Shown in pieces: positions 45,328-54,940 of a stretch of 64,000 bases of DNA (its first letter is position 1; every line of letters starts with the position of its first letter). The translations under genes were made by a program, and so were the position numbers. Source of the stretch: an uncultured Sulfurimonas sp. (lineage in GTDB: Bacteria > Campylobacterota > Campylobacteria > Campylobacterales > Sulfurimonadaceae); NCBI RefSeq assembly GCF_963662755.1, contig NZ_OY759725.1, positions 806,001 to 870,000 of the forward strand, written 5' to 3'. The notes below the pieces were generated by a model. It was given only the letters and a program-made list of their open reading frames with translations. It was not told the DNA's origin and made no database searches.

Positions 45328-47118
45328 TTGAAAAACATAAGAAATTTTTCTATCATCGCTCATATCGATCACGGTAAAAGTACTTTAGCTGACCGTATTA
45401 TCCAAGAGTGTGGCTCTGTAACAGAGAGAGAACTGAAATCTCAAATGATGGATACCATGGACATTGAGCAAGAACGTGGTATTACCATAAAAGCTCAAAG
45501 TGTTAGACTTGATTATGTAAAAGATGGACAGCACTACATCCTAAATCTCATCGATACTCCGGGTCACGTTGACTTCTCTTATGAAGTTAGCAAATCTTTA
45601 GCATCTAGTGATGGCGCTTTGCTTATTGTAGATGCAGCTCAAGGAGTTGAAGCTCAGACTATTGCAAATGTTTACTTAGCACTTGACAATGACTTAGAAC
45701 TTATCCCTGTTATAAACAAGATAGATTTACCTGCTGCTGAACCGCTTAGAGTGGCTGAAGAGATAGAAACAAGCATAGGTATAGATGCTACAGATGCTTG
45801 TTTGATCTCTGCAAAAACAGGTGTTGGGATTCGCGAACTTATAGATGCAATAGTCGATCGCATACCTGCTCCTGTAGGTAATCCTGATGCTACAACAAAA
45901 GCTATTATTTATGACTCATGGTTTGATCAATACTTAGGTGCTTTAGCCTTAGTTCGTGTATTTGATGGTAACTTAAAAAAGGGTCAAAACATCAAACTTA
46001 TGAGCAATGGCGAAGAGCATCAGATACTTGACTTATTGTATCCACATCCTATGAAAAAAATCAAAACTCAAACTATTGATTGTGGAGAGATAGGCATAGT
46101 TGTTTTAGGTTTAAAAGAAGTTAGTGTTGTAAATGTTGGCGATACTATCACAGATGCTAAAAATCCTACAAAAGAGCCAGCCCTAAAATATGAACCGGCA
46201 AAACCATTTGTATTTGCTGGCATCTATCCAATAGATACAGACAAGTTTGAAGACTTAAGAGATGCACTTGATAAGCTAAAACTAAATGACTCTTCACTTA
46301 GTTATGAGCCTGAAACATCAGTAGCTCTTGGTTTTGGTTTTCGTGTAGGTTTTCTTGGGATGCTACACATGGAAGTTATCAAAGAGAGACTTGAGCGTGA
46401 GTTTAACCTTGATTTGATTGCATCTGCACCATCTGTTGTATATAAAGTTTATCTTACAAATGGGACTATGATTGATGTTCAAAATCCATCACAACTTCCA
46501 GAAGTTCAAAAGATAGACCATATTGAAGAGCCTTATGTAAGAGCGACTGTTATCACCCCAAGTGAATATCTTGGAAATATCATAACTCTACTTATAAGCA
46601 AACGTGGAACTCAAACAAAGATGACTTACTTAAACGAACAAAGAGTAATGTTAGAGTACGAAATACCGATGAATGAGATAGTTATGGATTTTTATGACAC
46701 TCTAAAGTCTATCTCAAAAGGTTATGCATCATTTGATTATGATCCTATAGAGTTTAAAACGGGTGACCTTGTAAAACTTGACATTAAAGTAGCTGGAGAG
46801 GCCGTAGATGCACTAAGTGTTGTTGTACCTCGTACTCAAGCTCTTTCTCGTGGACGTATTTTAGTTAAAAACATGAAAGAGCAGATTCCTAGACAACTTT
46901 TTGAAGTAGCTGTTCAAGCATCTCTTGGTAGTCAGATTATTGCTAGAGAAACTGTTAAATCTATGGGTAAAAATGTTACCGCTAAATGTTATGGTGGAGA
47001 TATTACTCGTAAGAGAAAACTCTTAGAAAAACAAAAAGCCGGTAAAAAACGCATGAAGTCCATAGGAAAAGTTCAACTTCCTCAAGAAGCATTTATGTCT
47101 GTTTTAAAGATGGATTAA
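45328..47118 (+). CDS. lepA: Elongation factor 4 (LepA)
   Basis: LepA is a ribosomal GTPase related to EF-G that acts on stalled or assembling ribosomes. The 596-residue protein starts with a TTG preceded by TAGGAA. It shows G1 [10 protein letters not shown]2 in QERGITIK, G3 DTPGHVDF, G4 NKID, and the LepA-specific C-terminal domain with [24 protein letters not shown]. It ends in [11 protein letters not shown], the last part of which is found again, synonymously recoded, 98 bases after the stop codon (see findings). Confidence 0.97.
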   Translation: MKNIRNFSIIAHIDHGKSTLADRIIQECGSVTERELKSQMMDTMDIEQERGITIKAQSVRLDYVKDGQHYILNLIDTPGHVDFSYEVSKSLASSDGALLIVDAAQGVEAQTIANVYLALDNDLELIPVINKIDLPAAEPLRVAEEIETSIGIDATDACLISAKTGVGIRELIDAIVDRIPAPVGNPDATTKAIIYDSWFDQYLGALALVRVFDGNLKKGQNIKLMSNGEEHQILDLLYPHPMKKIKTQTIDCGEIGIVVLGLKEVSVVNVGDTITDAKNPTKEPALKYEPAKPFVFAGIYPIDTDKFEDLRDALDKLKLNDSSLSYEPETSVALGFGFRVGFLGMLHMEVIKERLEREFNLDLIASAPSVVYKVYLTNGTMIDVQNPSQLPEVQKIDHIEEPYVRATVITPSEYLGNIITLLISKRGTQTKMTYLNEQRVMLEYEIPMNEIVMDFYDTLKSISKGYASFDYDPIEFKTGDLVKLDIKVAGEAVDALSVVVPRTQALSRGRILVKNMKEQIPRQLFEVAVQASLGSQIIARETVKSMGKNVTAKCYGGDITRKRKLLEKQKAGKKRMKSIGKVQLPQEAFMSVLKMD

Positions 47119-47150
47119 AATGACAATAAATGCTTCTCTTTGCGACAGCA

Positions 47151-47200
47151 AAAGCTTTAGTGAGAGGAATTGTAATTGGGACTTGTTCCAATTGCAAGGA
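47151..47200 (-). repeat. Intergenic repeat copy 4, reverse orientation
   Basis: Read on the minus strand it has the GGAACAAGTCCC core (47178-47189), with the stem AATTGG/CCAATT around it. The 21-base segment at 47151-47171 that follows is an exact copy of 62613-62633 in reverse orientation. It lies in the 129-base gap between lepA and comF. Confidence 0.65.
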
Positions 47201-47215
47201 GACCAACAAATAGTT

Positions 47216-47242
47216 TTTATGTCCGTGCTTAAGATGGACTAA
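47216..47242 (+). pseudogene. Second, recoded copy of the lepA 3' end (relic)
   Basis: These 27 bases encode FMSVLKMD and a stop, exactly the last eight residues of LepA (47092-47118). Codons for Ser, Val, Leu and Asp all differ by silent changes (five base differences, none altering the protein). The codon for Gln also recurs three codons earlier. The block has no start and is not translated on its own. It looks like the original or a foreign lepA end left behind after a repeat inserted or after recombination. Confidence 0.6.
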
Positions 47243-47247
47243 ATAAG

Positions 47248-47823
47248 ATGAAGTGCGTGTTGTGTGAGAGTCTATCTTTCACACACATTTGCAACTATTG
47301 TCAAGAAACTTTTTTAACTCCTAGCATCTACAAACGCCGCATCCTAAACAACATCGAAGTTATCTCTTTTTATAAATATAAAGATATTAAAGATTTACTT
47401 CATACAAAGCACACTGATATTGGTTACTATATTTATACTATTCTTGCTCAAAATTCTTTAAAAAATTTTGCTCAAAACTTTGAGTTCTCAGATGCCATAA
47501 GCTCTATTGCCATCGATGATAATGTAAAAAGTGGCTATTCACATACAGCCATCTTAAACAAATCATTAAAAAGCAAATACATTCAACCTGAATTTCACAA
47601 ACTAAGAGCAAAAAACTCTGTCTCTTACTCTGGTAAAAGTAAAGAGTTTAGACTTATGAATCCTAGAGATTTTGTATTTGAAGATGTTTTAAACAAAGAT
47701 ATTATAATTGTTGATGATATCATCACAACAGGTTCGACTCTATCTCAAGCCATATACGCTACAAATAAAAGTTCCAAAAATGCCTTATTTTGCCTAACTT
47801 TGGCAGATGCAAGTGTTAAATAA
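47248..47823 (+). CDS. ComF-family phosphoribosyltransferase-like protein
   Basis: ComF proteins are needed for DNA uptake in naturally competent bacteria and carry a phosphoribosyltransferase fold. The 191-residue protein begins with a zinc-finger-like pair CVLCESLSFTHICNYC, as in ComFC. It ends with the PRPP-binding motif DIIIVDDIITTGSTLSQA. No enzymatic activity is established for this family. The ATG has only a weak ribosome site (TAAG), and the gap before it contains the repeated lepA end. A competence role in this organism is plausible. Confidence 0.85.
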   Translation: MKCVLCESLSFTHICNYCQETFLTPSIYKRRILNNIEVISFYKYKDIKDLLHTKHTDIGYYIYTILAQNSLKNFAQNFEFSDAISSIAIDDNVKSGYSHTAILNKSLKSKYIQPEFHKLRAKNSVSYSGKSKEFRLMNPRDFVFEDVLNKDIIIVDDIITTGSTLSQAIYATNKSSKNALFCLTLADASVK

Positions 47824-47884
47824 CTCAGCACATTATAAGAGTACTTAAACTATTATATTATATATTTATTATCAGGCAAAAATG

Positions 47885-49756
47885 ATGAAAAAACTTTTTT
47901 TTATATTTATAACTACAGCTTGTTTATTTGCACAAGAGTTGATGCTTGATAATCTACTGCAAAAGTATGAAGACTCAGAATCTCTTTATAAGAGTACAAA
48001 AAAAGAGAGTGCAGGATTTTTGCTCGTATACTCAAGAGAAGATTTAGTTGCTATGCAAGCATACAATCTAAAAGATATTTTAAAAACTGTTCGTATGTAC
48101 ACACTTCAAATTCACAATATGGGGATTCAAAAACTTCAAACAGCTGGATCTGGAAAAACTTCGATGCCTCCCATAAAACTCTATATTGACAACTATGAAG
48201 TAGCTACTTCACTTCAAAATAATGCCATAGAAATATATGGAGATATGGATATCTACTTTGTAGATCACATAGAAATATATCAAGGTGGAAGCTCAATATC
48301 TCTTGGCAATCAGCCAGGCTCTATGGTTATTAAACTATACTCAAAAACTCCATCAAGAGAAAACAGCAGTTCTGCTCAAGTAAGTATTGATTCAAAATCA
48401 GGTGGAGATTTTAGAGCTGTAGATGCTGGAACTTTTGGAGATTATGAGTATCTTTTTTATGCAGATGCAGCGAAAATGAACTACGATAAAACTGATAGAA
48501 ATTCACAAGAATTATCTCGAGATGCAAAAAGATATCAAGCACATTTTCAACTCTCTCAAGCAAATAATTTTGAAATAGTAATTGATGGTATAAAAAAACA
48601 AACAGACGTCTTCAATGGTTTTGGAAGTGCACCCTTAGGAGATAATAATTCGCTATCTTATGGCTATATAAGCGCTACAAAATTTTTAAAAGATGATTTA
48701 AAAATCTCTCTTAGCCTTGCACATGAAGTAAAAAAAGTTCAAAACAGTGATGCAAATGGCATACCTTTACCAAATTCAACTCTTGGAAACAATTTTGAAG
48801 CAGATGTACACTCAAACATCTACAAAGTCTCTATAGATAAAAAAATCATACATGAAAATAGTGACTTACTATTGGGCGCTCAATTTCAACAACGCCATTT
48901 TAATGTTCACGAATATAAAGGAGTAAATATTACTCCAAATTTTGGTCCAAAAAAACTAGATACATATATGTTATATCTTGAAGAACTTTATAACATAAAC
49001 AAAAATCATTTACTATCTTTTAGTGCTAAAGTAGATTACTACAAAGATGAATTTAACAAAGATTCTACAGAGTATTCTCTAAGATTAGGTTACACAGCTC
49101 TTTTTAACAATGAATGGAGTGCTAAACTTTTTGGCATAAGAAGACCATCGCATCAAAATACGCTACAAACATCATTTACACCACCAACCTATCTGCCAAA
49201 TCCAGATTTAAAAAGTTCTTCAATAGATACATTTAGTGGTGAGATAGAATATAACGACAAAAAAAACAGAGCCCTTTTTGGTTACGCATATAAAACATCT
49301 AACGACACTATTGTTTTTGATGGAGTTAGCAAAAAGTATATAAATGCAAAAGACACCGTATACTTTAATCGTATCTATATAAGAGGTGAGCATAAGTTTG
49401 ATTTTCAAAATAAGATAATAGTTGAGTATTATAAAGCATACAAAGATGTATATGCATCTTCGGGATCTGGTGTTTTAGTTCAAGCTTTCAATAAGTTTGG
49501 CAAATTTACTATTTATAATGAGTTAATTTATAGAGAGGGATATAGTGTTAATTATGGATTAACAGATGTCAATGTAGATGAGGGTTACGAGTACACACTT
49601 GGTGTGATTTACCCTGTGAGTAAAAACATAGACATAAAAGTTAAGGGAGAAAATCTTTTAGATATGGCTAGTGAGACTTCTATTGACCCTTTAGAAGAGG
49701 TAAAAGTTCCAGCTACTGAAAAAAGAGTTCTACTAACTATGGAGTACACTTTTTAG
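47885..49756 (+). CDS. TonB-dependent outer-membrane receptor (plug + barrel)
   Basis: The 623-residue precursor has a signal peptide (MKKLFFIFITTACLFA). The plug domain (about 45-165) carries SAGFLLVYSREDLVAMQAYNLKDILK and IEIYQGGSSISLG motifs. A long beta-barrel of alternating aromatic strands ends in LLTMEYTF, with a terminal Phe as required for BAM insertion. It is at the short end of the family. The substrate is unknown; nothing indicates iron or cobalamin. Directly behind it (no gap) comes a secreted protein and then a membrane GGDEF-EAL protein, so the receptor may signal to c-di-GMP metabolism. Confidence 0.87.
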   Translation: MKKLFFIFITTACLFAQELMLDNLLQKYEDSESLYKSTKKESAGFLLVYSREDLVAMQAYNLKDILKTVRMYTLQIHNMGIQKLQTAGSGKTSMPPIKLYIDNYEVATSLQNNAIEIYGDMDIYFVDHIEIYQGGSSISLGNQPGSMVIKLYSKTPSRENSSSAQVSIDSKSGGDFRAVDAGTFGDYEYLFYADAAKMNYDKTDRNSQELSRDAKRYQAHFQLSQANNFEIVIDGIKKQTDVFNGFGSAPLGDNNSLSYGYISATKFLKDDLKISLSLAHEVKKVQNSDANGIPLPNSTLGNNFEADVHSNIYKVSIDKKIIHENSDLLLGAQFQQRHFNVHEYKGVNITPNFGPKKLDTYMLYLEELYNINKNHLLSFSAKVDYYKDEFNKDSTEYSLRLGYTALFNNEWSAKLFGIRRPSHQNTLQTSFTPPTYLPNPDLKSSSIDTFSGEIEYNDKKNRALFGYAYKTSNDTIVFDGVSKKYINAKDTVYFNRIYIRGEHKFDFQNKIIVEYYKAYKDVYASSGSGVLVQAFNKFGKFTIYNELIYREGYSVNYGLTDVNVDEGYEYTLGVIYPVSKNIDIKVKGENLLDMASETSIDPLEEVKVPATEKRVLLTMEYTF

Positions 49757-50188
49757 ATGAAACATTTAATAATGATTATATTTTTTACAATTATTTCATT
49801 TGCATCTGAGGGTGCGAATAATCTTCGTGTTGAGATAATTGAAAAAATAATATCAGAAATTTCTATAGATAAAGAAGTTGTACTTTGGAGTGACAATAAA
49901 AAAATACAAAATATTTTAAAAACAAATAATAAACTAAAAACTACTAAAAACTGCGAAGATGCTACTATTATCATACTAGAAGACGAAGAAAATCTCTCAA
50001 AATCATGTGATTCAAAACACATCTTTGTTTTAAACTACGACTTATTATCTAAAATCTCTAAAAGTTTTGGAGCTTTGTTTTGGAAAAAAGGAAGACCAAA
50101 TATAGTCATAATAAAACCAAGAATTACAGAACAATACATTGAAGTATCAAGTGATTTAAAACCATATATGGAAGATAAAATATGGTAA
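49757..50188 (+). CDS. Small secreted protein of unknown function
   Basis: I do not recognise this family. The 143 residues have a Sec signal peptide (MKHLIMIIFFTIISFASEG). A compact alpha/beta domain follows, in which two short strands (EVVLWSDNKK, TIIILEDEE) are followed by helices and IVIIKPRITEQYIEV. Two cysteines (NCED, SCDS) are about 28 residues apart and could form a disulphide. The gene starts directly after the receptor stop and overlaps the GGDEF-EAL gene by 7 bases. It is therefore probably a periplasmic link between the two. Confidence 0.7.
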   Translation: MKHLIMIIFFTIISFASEGANNLRVEIIEKIISEISIDKEVVLWSDNKKIQNILKTNNKLKTTKNCEDATIIILEDEENLSKSCDSKHIFVLNYDLLSKISKSFGALFWKKGRPNIVIIKPRITEQYIEVSSDLKPYMEDKIW

Positions 50189-52089
50189 AAAAAAGAGAAT
50201 TCATCCTATTTCTTTTACTATTTCTTTTAGGTATATTTTTTATATATATTTATTTTTATATTAAAAAAGCTCAAGATGAAATTTTTAGCAGAATACAATC
50301 CAATAAAATAGTAAATGTAACATCTGTACTAAAAAATATAGAAAAAAATATCCTTGAAAAAAATTCTATTAAAAATGATAAAGAGCTATTGTCTTTACTA
50401 TCAAATAAAGATACTAGAGAAAATTATGAAGAAAAAATATCTCTGTTTATAACATCAGATATAAAGTATATCTATCTTCTTTATAAAGATGAAGAAGATA
50501 GATTTAGATTTTTGTTAGATGCTTCAAAAGAAGATAAAGCAAATTTTTACCAAAAATTTGATGTTTTTGATTCAGAGTATTCAGAAGTTTACAAAGATGC
50601 AACTCCAAAAATTATAAAACAATATGATATGGAAAACTTATACTTAACTTATCTATATCCTATTAAAAAATCTGGCAAAGTTCTCGGCGTCATAAGTGTT
50701 GATATAACAACTGAAATTCAAAGAACCATACTAAAACTCATAAAACCCTTAGAGACATTTTTTATTGTGCTTATTATCTTTATATTTTTACTTATGATGA
50801 TGACTATCATACAGGTATTTCACTACTTTAGAACAAGAAAAAAAATATTTACAGACCCTCTAACGCAGATGTACAACAGAAATTATCTCCAAGAAATATC
50901 TCCAAGATTAAACCTCAACAGCTACTCTATTGCGATGCTAGACCTAGATAGGTTTAAAATCATCAATGATATTTACGGTCATAAAGCTGGTGATTTAGTA
51001 CTCTCTCAAAGTAGTTTAATTATAAAAAATTCTATTAGAGACAATGATATACTTATTCGTTATGGAGGAGAGGAGTTTTTACTGCTTATCTACAATAGAA
51101 ACTCAAAAAATACATCTTTAGAAATATGTGAGCGTATCAGAGAAAATATCAATAAACATCAGTTTAACTATGAAACAAATATAATAGATATGCAAGTTTC
51201 TATCGGTATTCATGAAAATCCTGCATCTGAGAAAAATTTAAATGAGGCTATTAAAATAGCAGACAAAATGCTATATATAGCAAAAAAAGAGGGTAGAAAT
51301 AGGGTTGTTTATTATAATGAGCAATCAAAAAACACTAATCTATCAAAATCTAAAGATATTGATTTTGTAAAACAAGCCATAGAAGATGAACGTGTTAAAT
51401 GTTTTTACCAACCAATCTACAATAAAGACTCAAATGAAATAGTAAAATACGAAGCCTTAGTCAGAATCATAGATAAAAATAACAATATAATACCTCCAGC
51501 TTTCTTCCTTGGAGGACTTAAACATACAAATATACACTATAAACTAACTCAAAGAATTTTATCTATAGTTTTTGATAAGTTTAAAGATTCTAAAGAATCA
51601 GTTAGTATAAATATAAACTTCTCAGACCTTATAAATGAAGATATAGAAAAAACTATTACAGATAAATTTACTAAAGATCCTGAGCTTGCATCTAGAGTAA
51701 CTTTTGAGATTTTAGAGAGTGATGAGATAGACAATATAAAGCTATTTAAAGAAAAAATAGCCCTACTTCATAAGCTAAACTCTACTGTTTCTATAGATGA
51801 TTTTGGAAGTGGTTATTCTAACTTTAAAACCATTCTTGATATAGAAGCTAACTTTTTAAAAATTGATGGCTCTTTAATAAAAAATATAGATAAAAACGAC
51901 AAAGATTTCAAAGTTGTAAAAAGCATTGTACACTTTGCAAAAGAAGCAAAAATGAAAACAATCGCCGAATTTGTTCACTCAAAAGAAGTCTATGACAAAC
52001 TAGAAGATTTAGGTATTGATTATATGCAGGGTTATTATATTGGCAAACCTTCTAAAGAGTTATTGACTCCAAGTGAACTCTTTGCTTAG
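50182..52089 (+). CDS. Membrane-bound GGDEF-EAL c-di-GMP protein with periplasmic sensor
   Basis: The 635-residue protein has an N-terminal membrane helix (about 7-28) and a periplasmic dCache/single-Cache-like domain (about 30-190, YIYLLYKDEEDRFRFLLDAS ... GKVLGVISVDIT). A second membrane helix (about 190-215) leads to the cytosolic GGDEF and EAL domains. GGDEF has an intact GGEEF and a RxxD I-site (RDND). EAL has YEALVRI, the asparagine in NINFSD, EILESDE, IDDFGSGYSNF and KIDGSLI. Both activities look possible. It overlaps the secreted protein by 7 bases, and the receptor precedes that. Confidence 0.92.
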   Translation: MVKKREFILFLLLFLLGIFFIYIYFYIKKAQDEIFSRIQSNKIVNVTSVLKNIEKNILEKNSIKNDKELLSLLSNKDTRENYEEKISLFITSDIKYIYLLYKDEEDRFRFLLDASKEDKANFYQKFDVFDSEYSEVYKDATPKIIKQYDMENLYLTYLYPIKKSGKVLGVISVDITTEIQRTILKLIKPLETFFIVLIIFIFLLMMMTIIQVFHYFRTRKKIFTDPLTQMYNRNYLQEISPRLNLNSYSIAMLDLDRFKIINDIYGHKAGDLVLSQSSLIIKNSIRDNDILIRYGGEEFLLLIYNRNSKNTSLEICERIRENINKHQFNYETNIIDMQVSIGIHENPASEKNLNEAIKIADKMLYIAKKEGRNRVVYYNEQSKNTNLSKSKDIDFVKQAIEDERVKCFYQPIYNKDSNEIVKYEALVRIIDKNNNIIPPAFFLGGLKHTNIHYKLTQRILSIVFDKFKDSKESVSININFSDLINEDIEKTITDKFTKDPELASRVTFEILESDEIDNIKLFKEKIALLHKLNSTVSIDDFGSGYSNFKTILDIEANFLKIDGSLIKNIDKNDKDFKVVKSIVHFAKEAKMKTIAEFVHSKEVYDKLEDLGIDYMQGYYIGKPSKELLTPSELFA

Positions 52090-52107
52090 GTCTCTTAAAA
52101 GAGACCT
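52088..52107. terminator. Hairpin between convergent genes
   Basis: AGGTCTCTT and AAGAGACCT are perfect arms around a two-base centre. The stop codons of both convergent genes lie inside the hairpin. There is no clear T-tract, so it may stop transcription weakly or only protect the RNA 3' ends. Confidence 0.5.
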
Positions 52108-54092
52108 TTAAGCAAGTTACCAACTTCTTTTTTTATAGCTTTTTGTGCTTCTTTTTTAACAAGGTCTTTAACATCAACGCTTACTTTTGGTGAAGATGTT
52201 TTACCACTCAACTTAACAGATATCGGATTGTTATTTGCTACAACATCTATTTTAGAGTTTATTGTTTTTGTTTTAGTATTTAGCTTTGTATTTTTAGTCT
52301 TTATGGATGATGTATTAGATTTTAAATCCATAGATGCAAGGATGTTTTCTTTATTAATATCTGCACTAACATCCCCTGAAAATTTCTCAGCATACATATC
52401 TATTTTTGCATACTGTTTTATAAGTGAGAACATTTGATTTTGAGTAAATTTTCCATCCTTGAGTTTTCCATCAAATTTTCCTTTTTTAGCAACAAGATTA
52501 TAATCTAGGCTTGCATCTAAAGATGATTGAAATACTTTAGGATATATAAGCATCTCTAGTGCATCTAGTGTTTGTACGCCAAATATATCTGCATGAAAGT
52601 CATCATTATGTAGTTTAGCTTCTATCTTACCACCTGCAACATTTGAGAGTATAGTTAAGTCTAAATCTTTTGCTTTATTTAGCTCTCCATGAACTACAAT
52701 ACCACCTTTTATATGTTGATCTGTTGCAAAATAAAGATTATCAAGATTATCTACACTAGCTTTGTAGTCACTATTTATAGAACTATTTTTCAAGTTCACT
52801 CTAGCTTTTTTAATGTTAAAAGATGCAAGAGTAGAATCAAAATCAACCTTAGAATCAATAATATCTCCATCCAAAGTTGTAACTGTATTCATTTGAAAAT
52901 TTGTTTTTGGCATCATAGTTTTAAACTCATAAGTTTTACTTAGATACTTTGAATCTAGTAAACCCTCTTTTAAACTTGTAATAACTATACCTTTGAGTTT
53001 ATTACTTCTAGCATCTGTAATATCTGCATATAAAGAAAATACTCCATCTGCATAATGAGGTTGTTTTATCATATACAAAACACGAGAGAGTTCTAAGTTT
53101 TTCATGCTTGCTTTTACGCTAATTGGAAGGAACTCTTTAAGTATAGCCTCTATCTTTGTATCTGAAGATGCTACATCACTCTTTGCATCTACAACAAGCT
53201 TTTCTTTTGTTCCTTTAACATTTCCATCTACTCTAAATGAACCTCTAACATCTGCACCTGTCACAGGCTTTAAGAGTGCTAGCTCTTTTATATCAAGTGC
53301 ATACTTTATATCCGTTTTTAGTGGAGTTGGAATTACCTTTCCTGAAGATGTTATTTTAAATAGATTTGACATAAGCTTATAACTATAATCAACATCATCT
53401 CCTTTAAGCTTAGCATCTAAGTTCATTGCAAAATCTGTATCTGGGATGGTAATATTAAAATCATTTTTCATAACTTTAGTATTTAACCTACCTTCTTGGG
53501 TACTAAGGACAATATCTCCATCAAGAGCATGAGGTTTTATATTTTTAAAGTTTACATCTAAGTTGACACTAGCTTTAGCATACTGTTTTTGAGCACCAAT
53601 TTCTAAAAGTTCTTCTAACTTTAATCTCTTGACTTTAGCTATTATAGAAGTTGGATTAAACTCTGTAAGTTCCACATGATAAGAAGTATCACTAGATGCA
53701 ACGTCACTTATACCATCTATGTTTATAAATGCCATATTACCTTTTACATTTCCACTTGTAAAAAAAGAGTTATGAAGCTCTACACCACTAAGTGATTTTA
53801 AAGATGCTAAGTTATTTAGTTCCAATTTATAATCAATATCTAGTGATTGTGAAAAAAGTGAATATTTACCTTTTAAGGAAATAACATTATCTTTGTTAAT
53901 CTCTAAAACTACTTCTATCTCACTCATACTAAGCGAAAAAACATTTAACTTACTATCTAAAAGTGTTTGTTCTTTTATCTTACTCTCAACTATAGGCTTA
54001 AGCAAAGAGTTACCAAAAGACGTAAAAAGCACTACATAAACAGCTACAATAAGAGTAACAATTATCCCTAAAATCCATGCTAAAAACTTCAT
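52095..54092 (-). CDS. AsmA-like inner-membrane protein
   Basis: The 665-residue protein has one N-terminal membrane helix (MKFLAWILGIIVTLIVAVYVVLF) followed by a long periplasmic region of repeated beta-strands. Many 'LN..F.I.' patterns recur, and the C-terminal KDLVKKEAQKAIKKEVGNLLKGLF helix is typical of AsmA-family proteins. The family forms bridge-like structures thought to move phospholipids between membranes. An open frame starts 10 codons earlier, but the ATG at 54090-54092 follows GGAGG by 5 bases. It is divergent from grpE. Which family branch it belongs to (AsmA, YhdP, TamB-like) I cannot tell. Confidence 0.75.
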   Translation of the reverse strand: MKFLAWILGIIVTLIVAVYVVLFTSFGNSLLKPIVESKIKEQTLLDSKLNVFSLSMSEIEVVLEINKDNVISLKGKYSLFSQSLDIDYKLELNNLASLKSLSGVELHNSFFTSGNVKGNMAFINIDGISDVASSDTSYHVELTEFNPTSIIAKVKRLKLEELLEIGAQKQYAKASVNLDVNFKNIKPHALDGDIVLSTQEGRLNTKVMKNDFNITIPDTDFAMNLDAKLKGDDVDYSYKLMSNLFKITSSGKVIPTPLKTDIKYALDIKELALLKPVTGADVRGSFRVDGNVKGTKEKLVVDAKSDVASSDTKIEAILKEFLPISVKASMKNLELSRVLYMIKQPHYADGVFSLYADITDARSNKLKGIVITSLKEGLLDSKYLSKTYEFKTMMPKTNFQMNTVTTLDGDIIDSKVDFDSTLASFNIKKARVNLKNSSINSDYKASVDNLDNLYFATDQHIKGGIVVHGELNKAKDLDLTILSNVAGGKIEAKLHNDDFHADIFGVQTLDALEMLIYPKVFQSSLDASLDYNLVAKKGKFDGKLKDGKFTQNQMFSLIKQYAKIDMYAEKFSGDVSADINKENILASMDLKSNTSSIKTKNTKLNTKTKTINSKIDVVANNNPISVKLSGKTSSPKVSVDVKDLVKKEAQKAIKKEVGNLLKGLF

Positions 54093-54136
54093 AAAAACCT
54101 CCAAGGTTATAATTTGATACATGATTTAAATATCTC

Positions 54137-54173
54137 AAATGATACTAAATTTTACTTTAAATATGTATCATTT
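54137..54173. promoter_or_regulatory. Long inverted repeat between AsmA-like gene and grpE
   Basis: The arms AAATGATAC and GTATCATTT (9 bp, perfect) are separated by 19 bases. The site lies 55 bases upstream of the grpE -35 box and about 45 bases from the AsmA-like start. A further TGATAC copy lies at about 54110-54117. No T-tract follows, so an operator is more likely than a terminator. Confidence 0.45.
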
Positions 54174-54227
54174 CATACTTGATAGATATGGACTCAACTA
54201 AGTTTATAAAAAAAATTTAACTATTAC

Positions 54228-54256
54228 TTGACATTGTTACACTCAATATGTATAAT
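54228..54256 (+). promoter_or_regulatory. Consensus sigma-70 promoter of grpE-dnaK
   Basis: TTGACA at 54228-54233 and TATAAT at 54251-54256 are both perfect, with an ideal 17-base spacer. This is unusual for Campylobacterota, whose promoters often lack a -35 box. The partial inverted repeat TTACAC...GTGTTA overlaps the -10 region. No full CIRCE or HAIR heat-shock element is recognisable. Confidence 0.75.
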
Positions 54257-54295
54257 GGTGTTATCTTTTAAATGAAAAGGAGCGATTTAACAACT

Positions 54296-54859
54296 ATGTC
54301 ACAAGAAAAAGATGAAGAATTACAAACACAATCTCAAGTAAATGAAGAAGAAAATAGTGAGCTTAAAAATGATGAAGCTGAGGCTGAGGCTGAAGCAGTA
54401 GAGAATGAGTTTGACTTACTTCAAGAAGAATTACTGGCTCTAAAAGATAAGTATGCAAGGGTTCATGCTGATTTTGATAACATCAAAAAAAGACTTGAAC
54501 GTGAAAAATACACTGCGGTTGAATATTCTAATGAGAAGTTTGCTAAAGATATGATTCCTGTTATGGACGCATTGCAAATGGCTATGAGTTCAACAGCATC
54601 TGAAGCAAATTCTGATGAACTTTTAGGAAAACTAAAAGAGGGTATAGAGCTGACAATCAAACAATTCAAAACCTCTTTAGAAAAGCATGGTGTTACGATG
54701 GTTTCTCACGATGAACCATTTGATCCAAACATTCACAACGCTGTTCAAAGTGTTGATAGTGAAGATGTAGAGAGCGGACAAATCGTCCAAACTTTTCAAA
54801 CAGGTTATAAGTACAAAGAAAGACCTTTGCGTGAAGCAATGGTTATAGTTGCAAAATAA
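54296..54859 (+). CDS. grpE: Nucleotide exchange factor GrpE
   Basis: GrpE helps DnaK release ADP. The 187-residue protein has an acidic N-terminal tail with EAEAEA repeats and the long dimer helix (ELLALKDKYARVHADFDNIKKRLERE). The beta domain follows, with GVTMVSHDEPFDPNIHNAVQ and TGYKYKERPLREAMVIVAK. An in-frame ATG at 54272 has no ribosome site. The ATG at 54296 follows GGAG by 13 bases, which is long but more convincing. dnaK follows after 81 bases. No hrcA gene precedes it. Confidence 0.93.
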   Translation: MSQEKDEELQTQSQVNEEENSELKNDEAEAEAEAVENEFDLLQEELLALKDKYARVHADFDNIKKRLEREKYTAVEYSNEKFAKDMIPVMDALQMAMSSTASEANSDELLGKLKEGIELTIKQFKTSLEKHGVTMVSHDEPFDPNIHNAVQSVDSEDVESGQIVQTFQTGYKYKERPLREAMVIVAK

Positions 54860-54940
54860 AACAGGACGTGTGGCTTTAGCCTCACTAAAAGGTACGACTA
54901 CATTCGTACATCCAAATAAAAATAAAATTAAGGAATTAAA

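Noticed and set aside
54234..54262. Possible CIRCE element at the grpE promoter
   Set aside because: The TTACAC...GTGTTA repeat has only 5 of 6 matching positions and not the CIRCE arm sequence.
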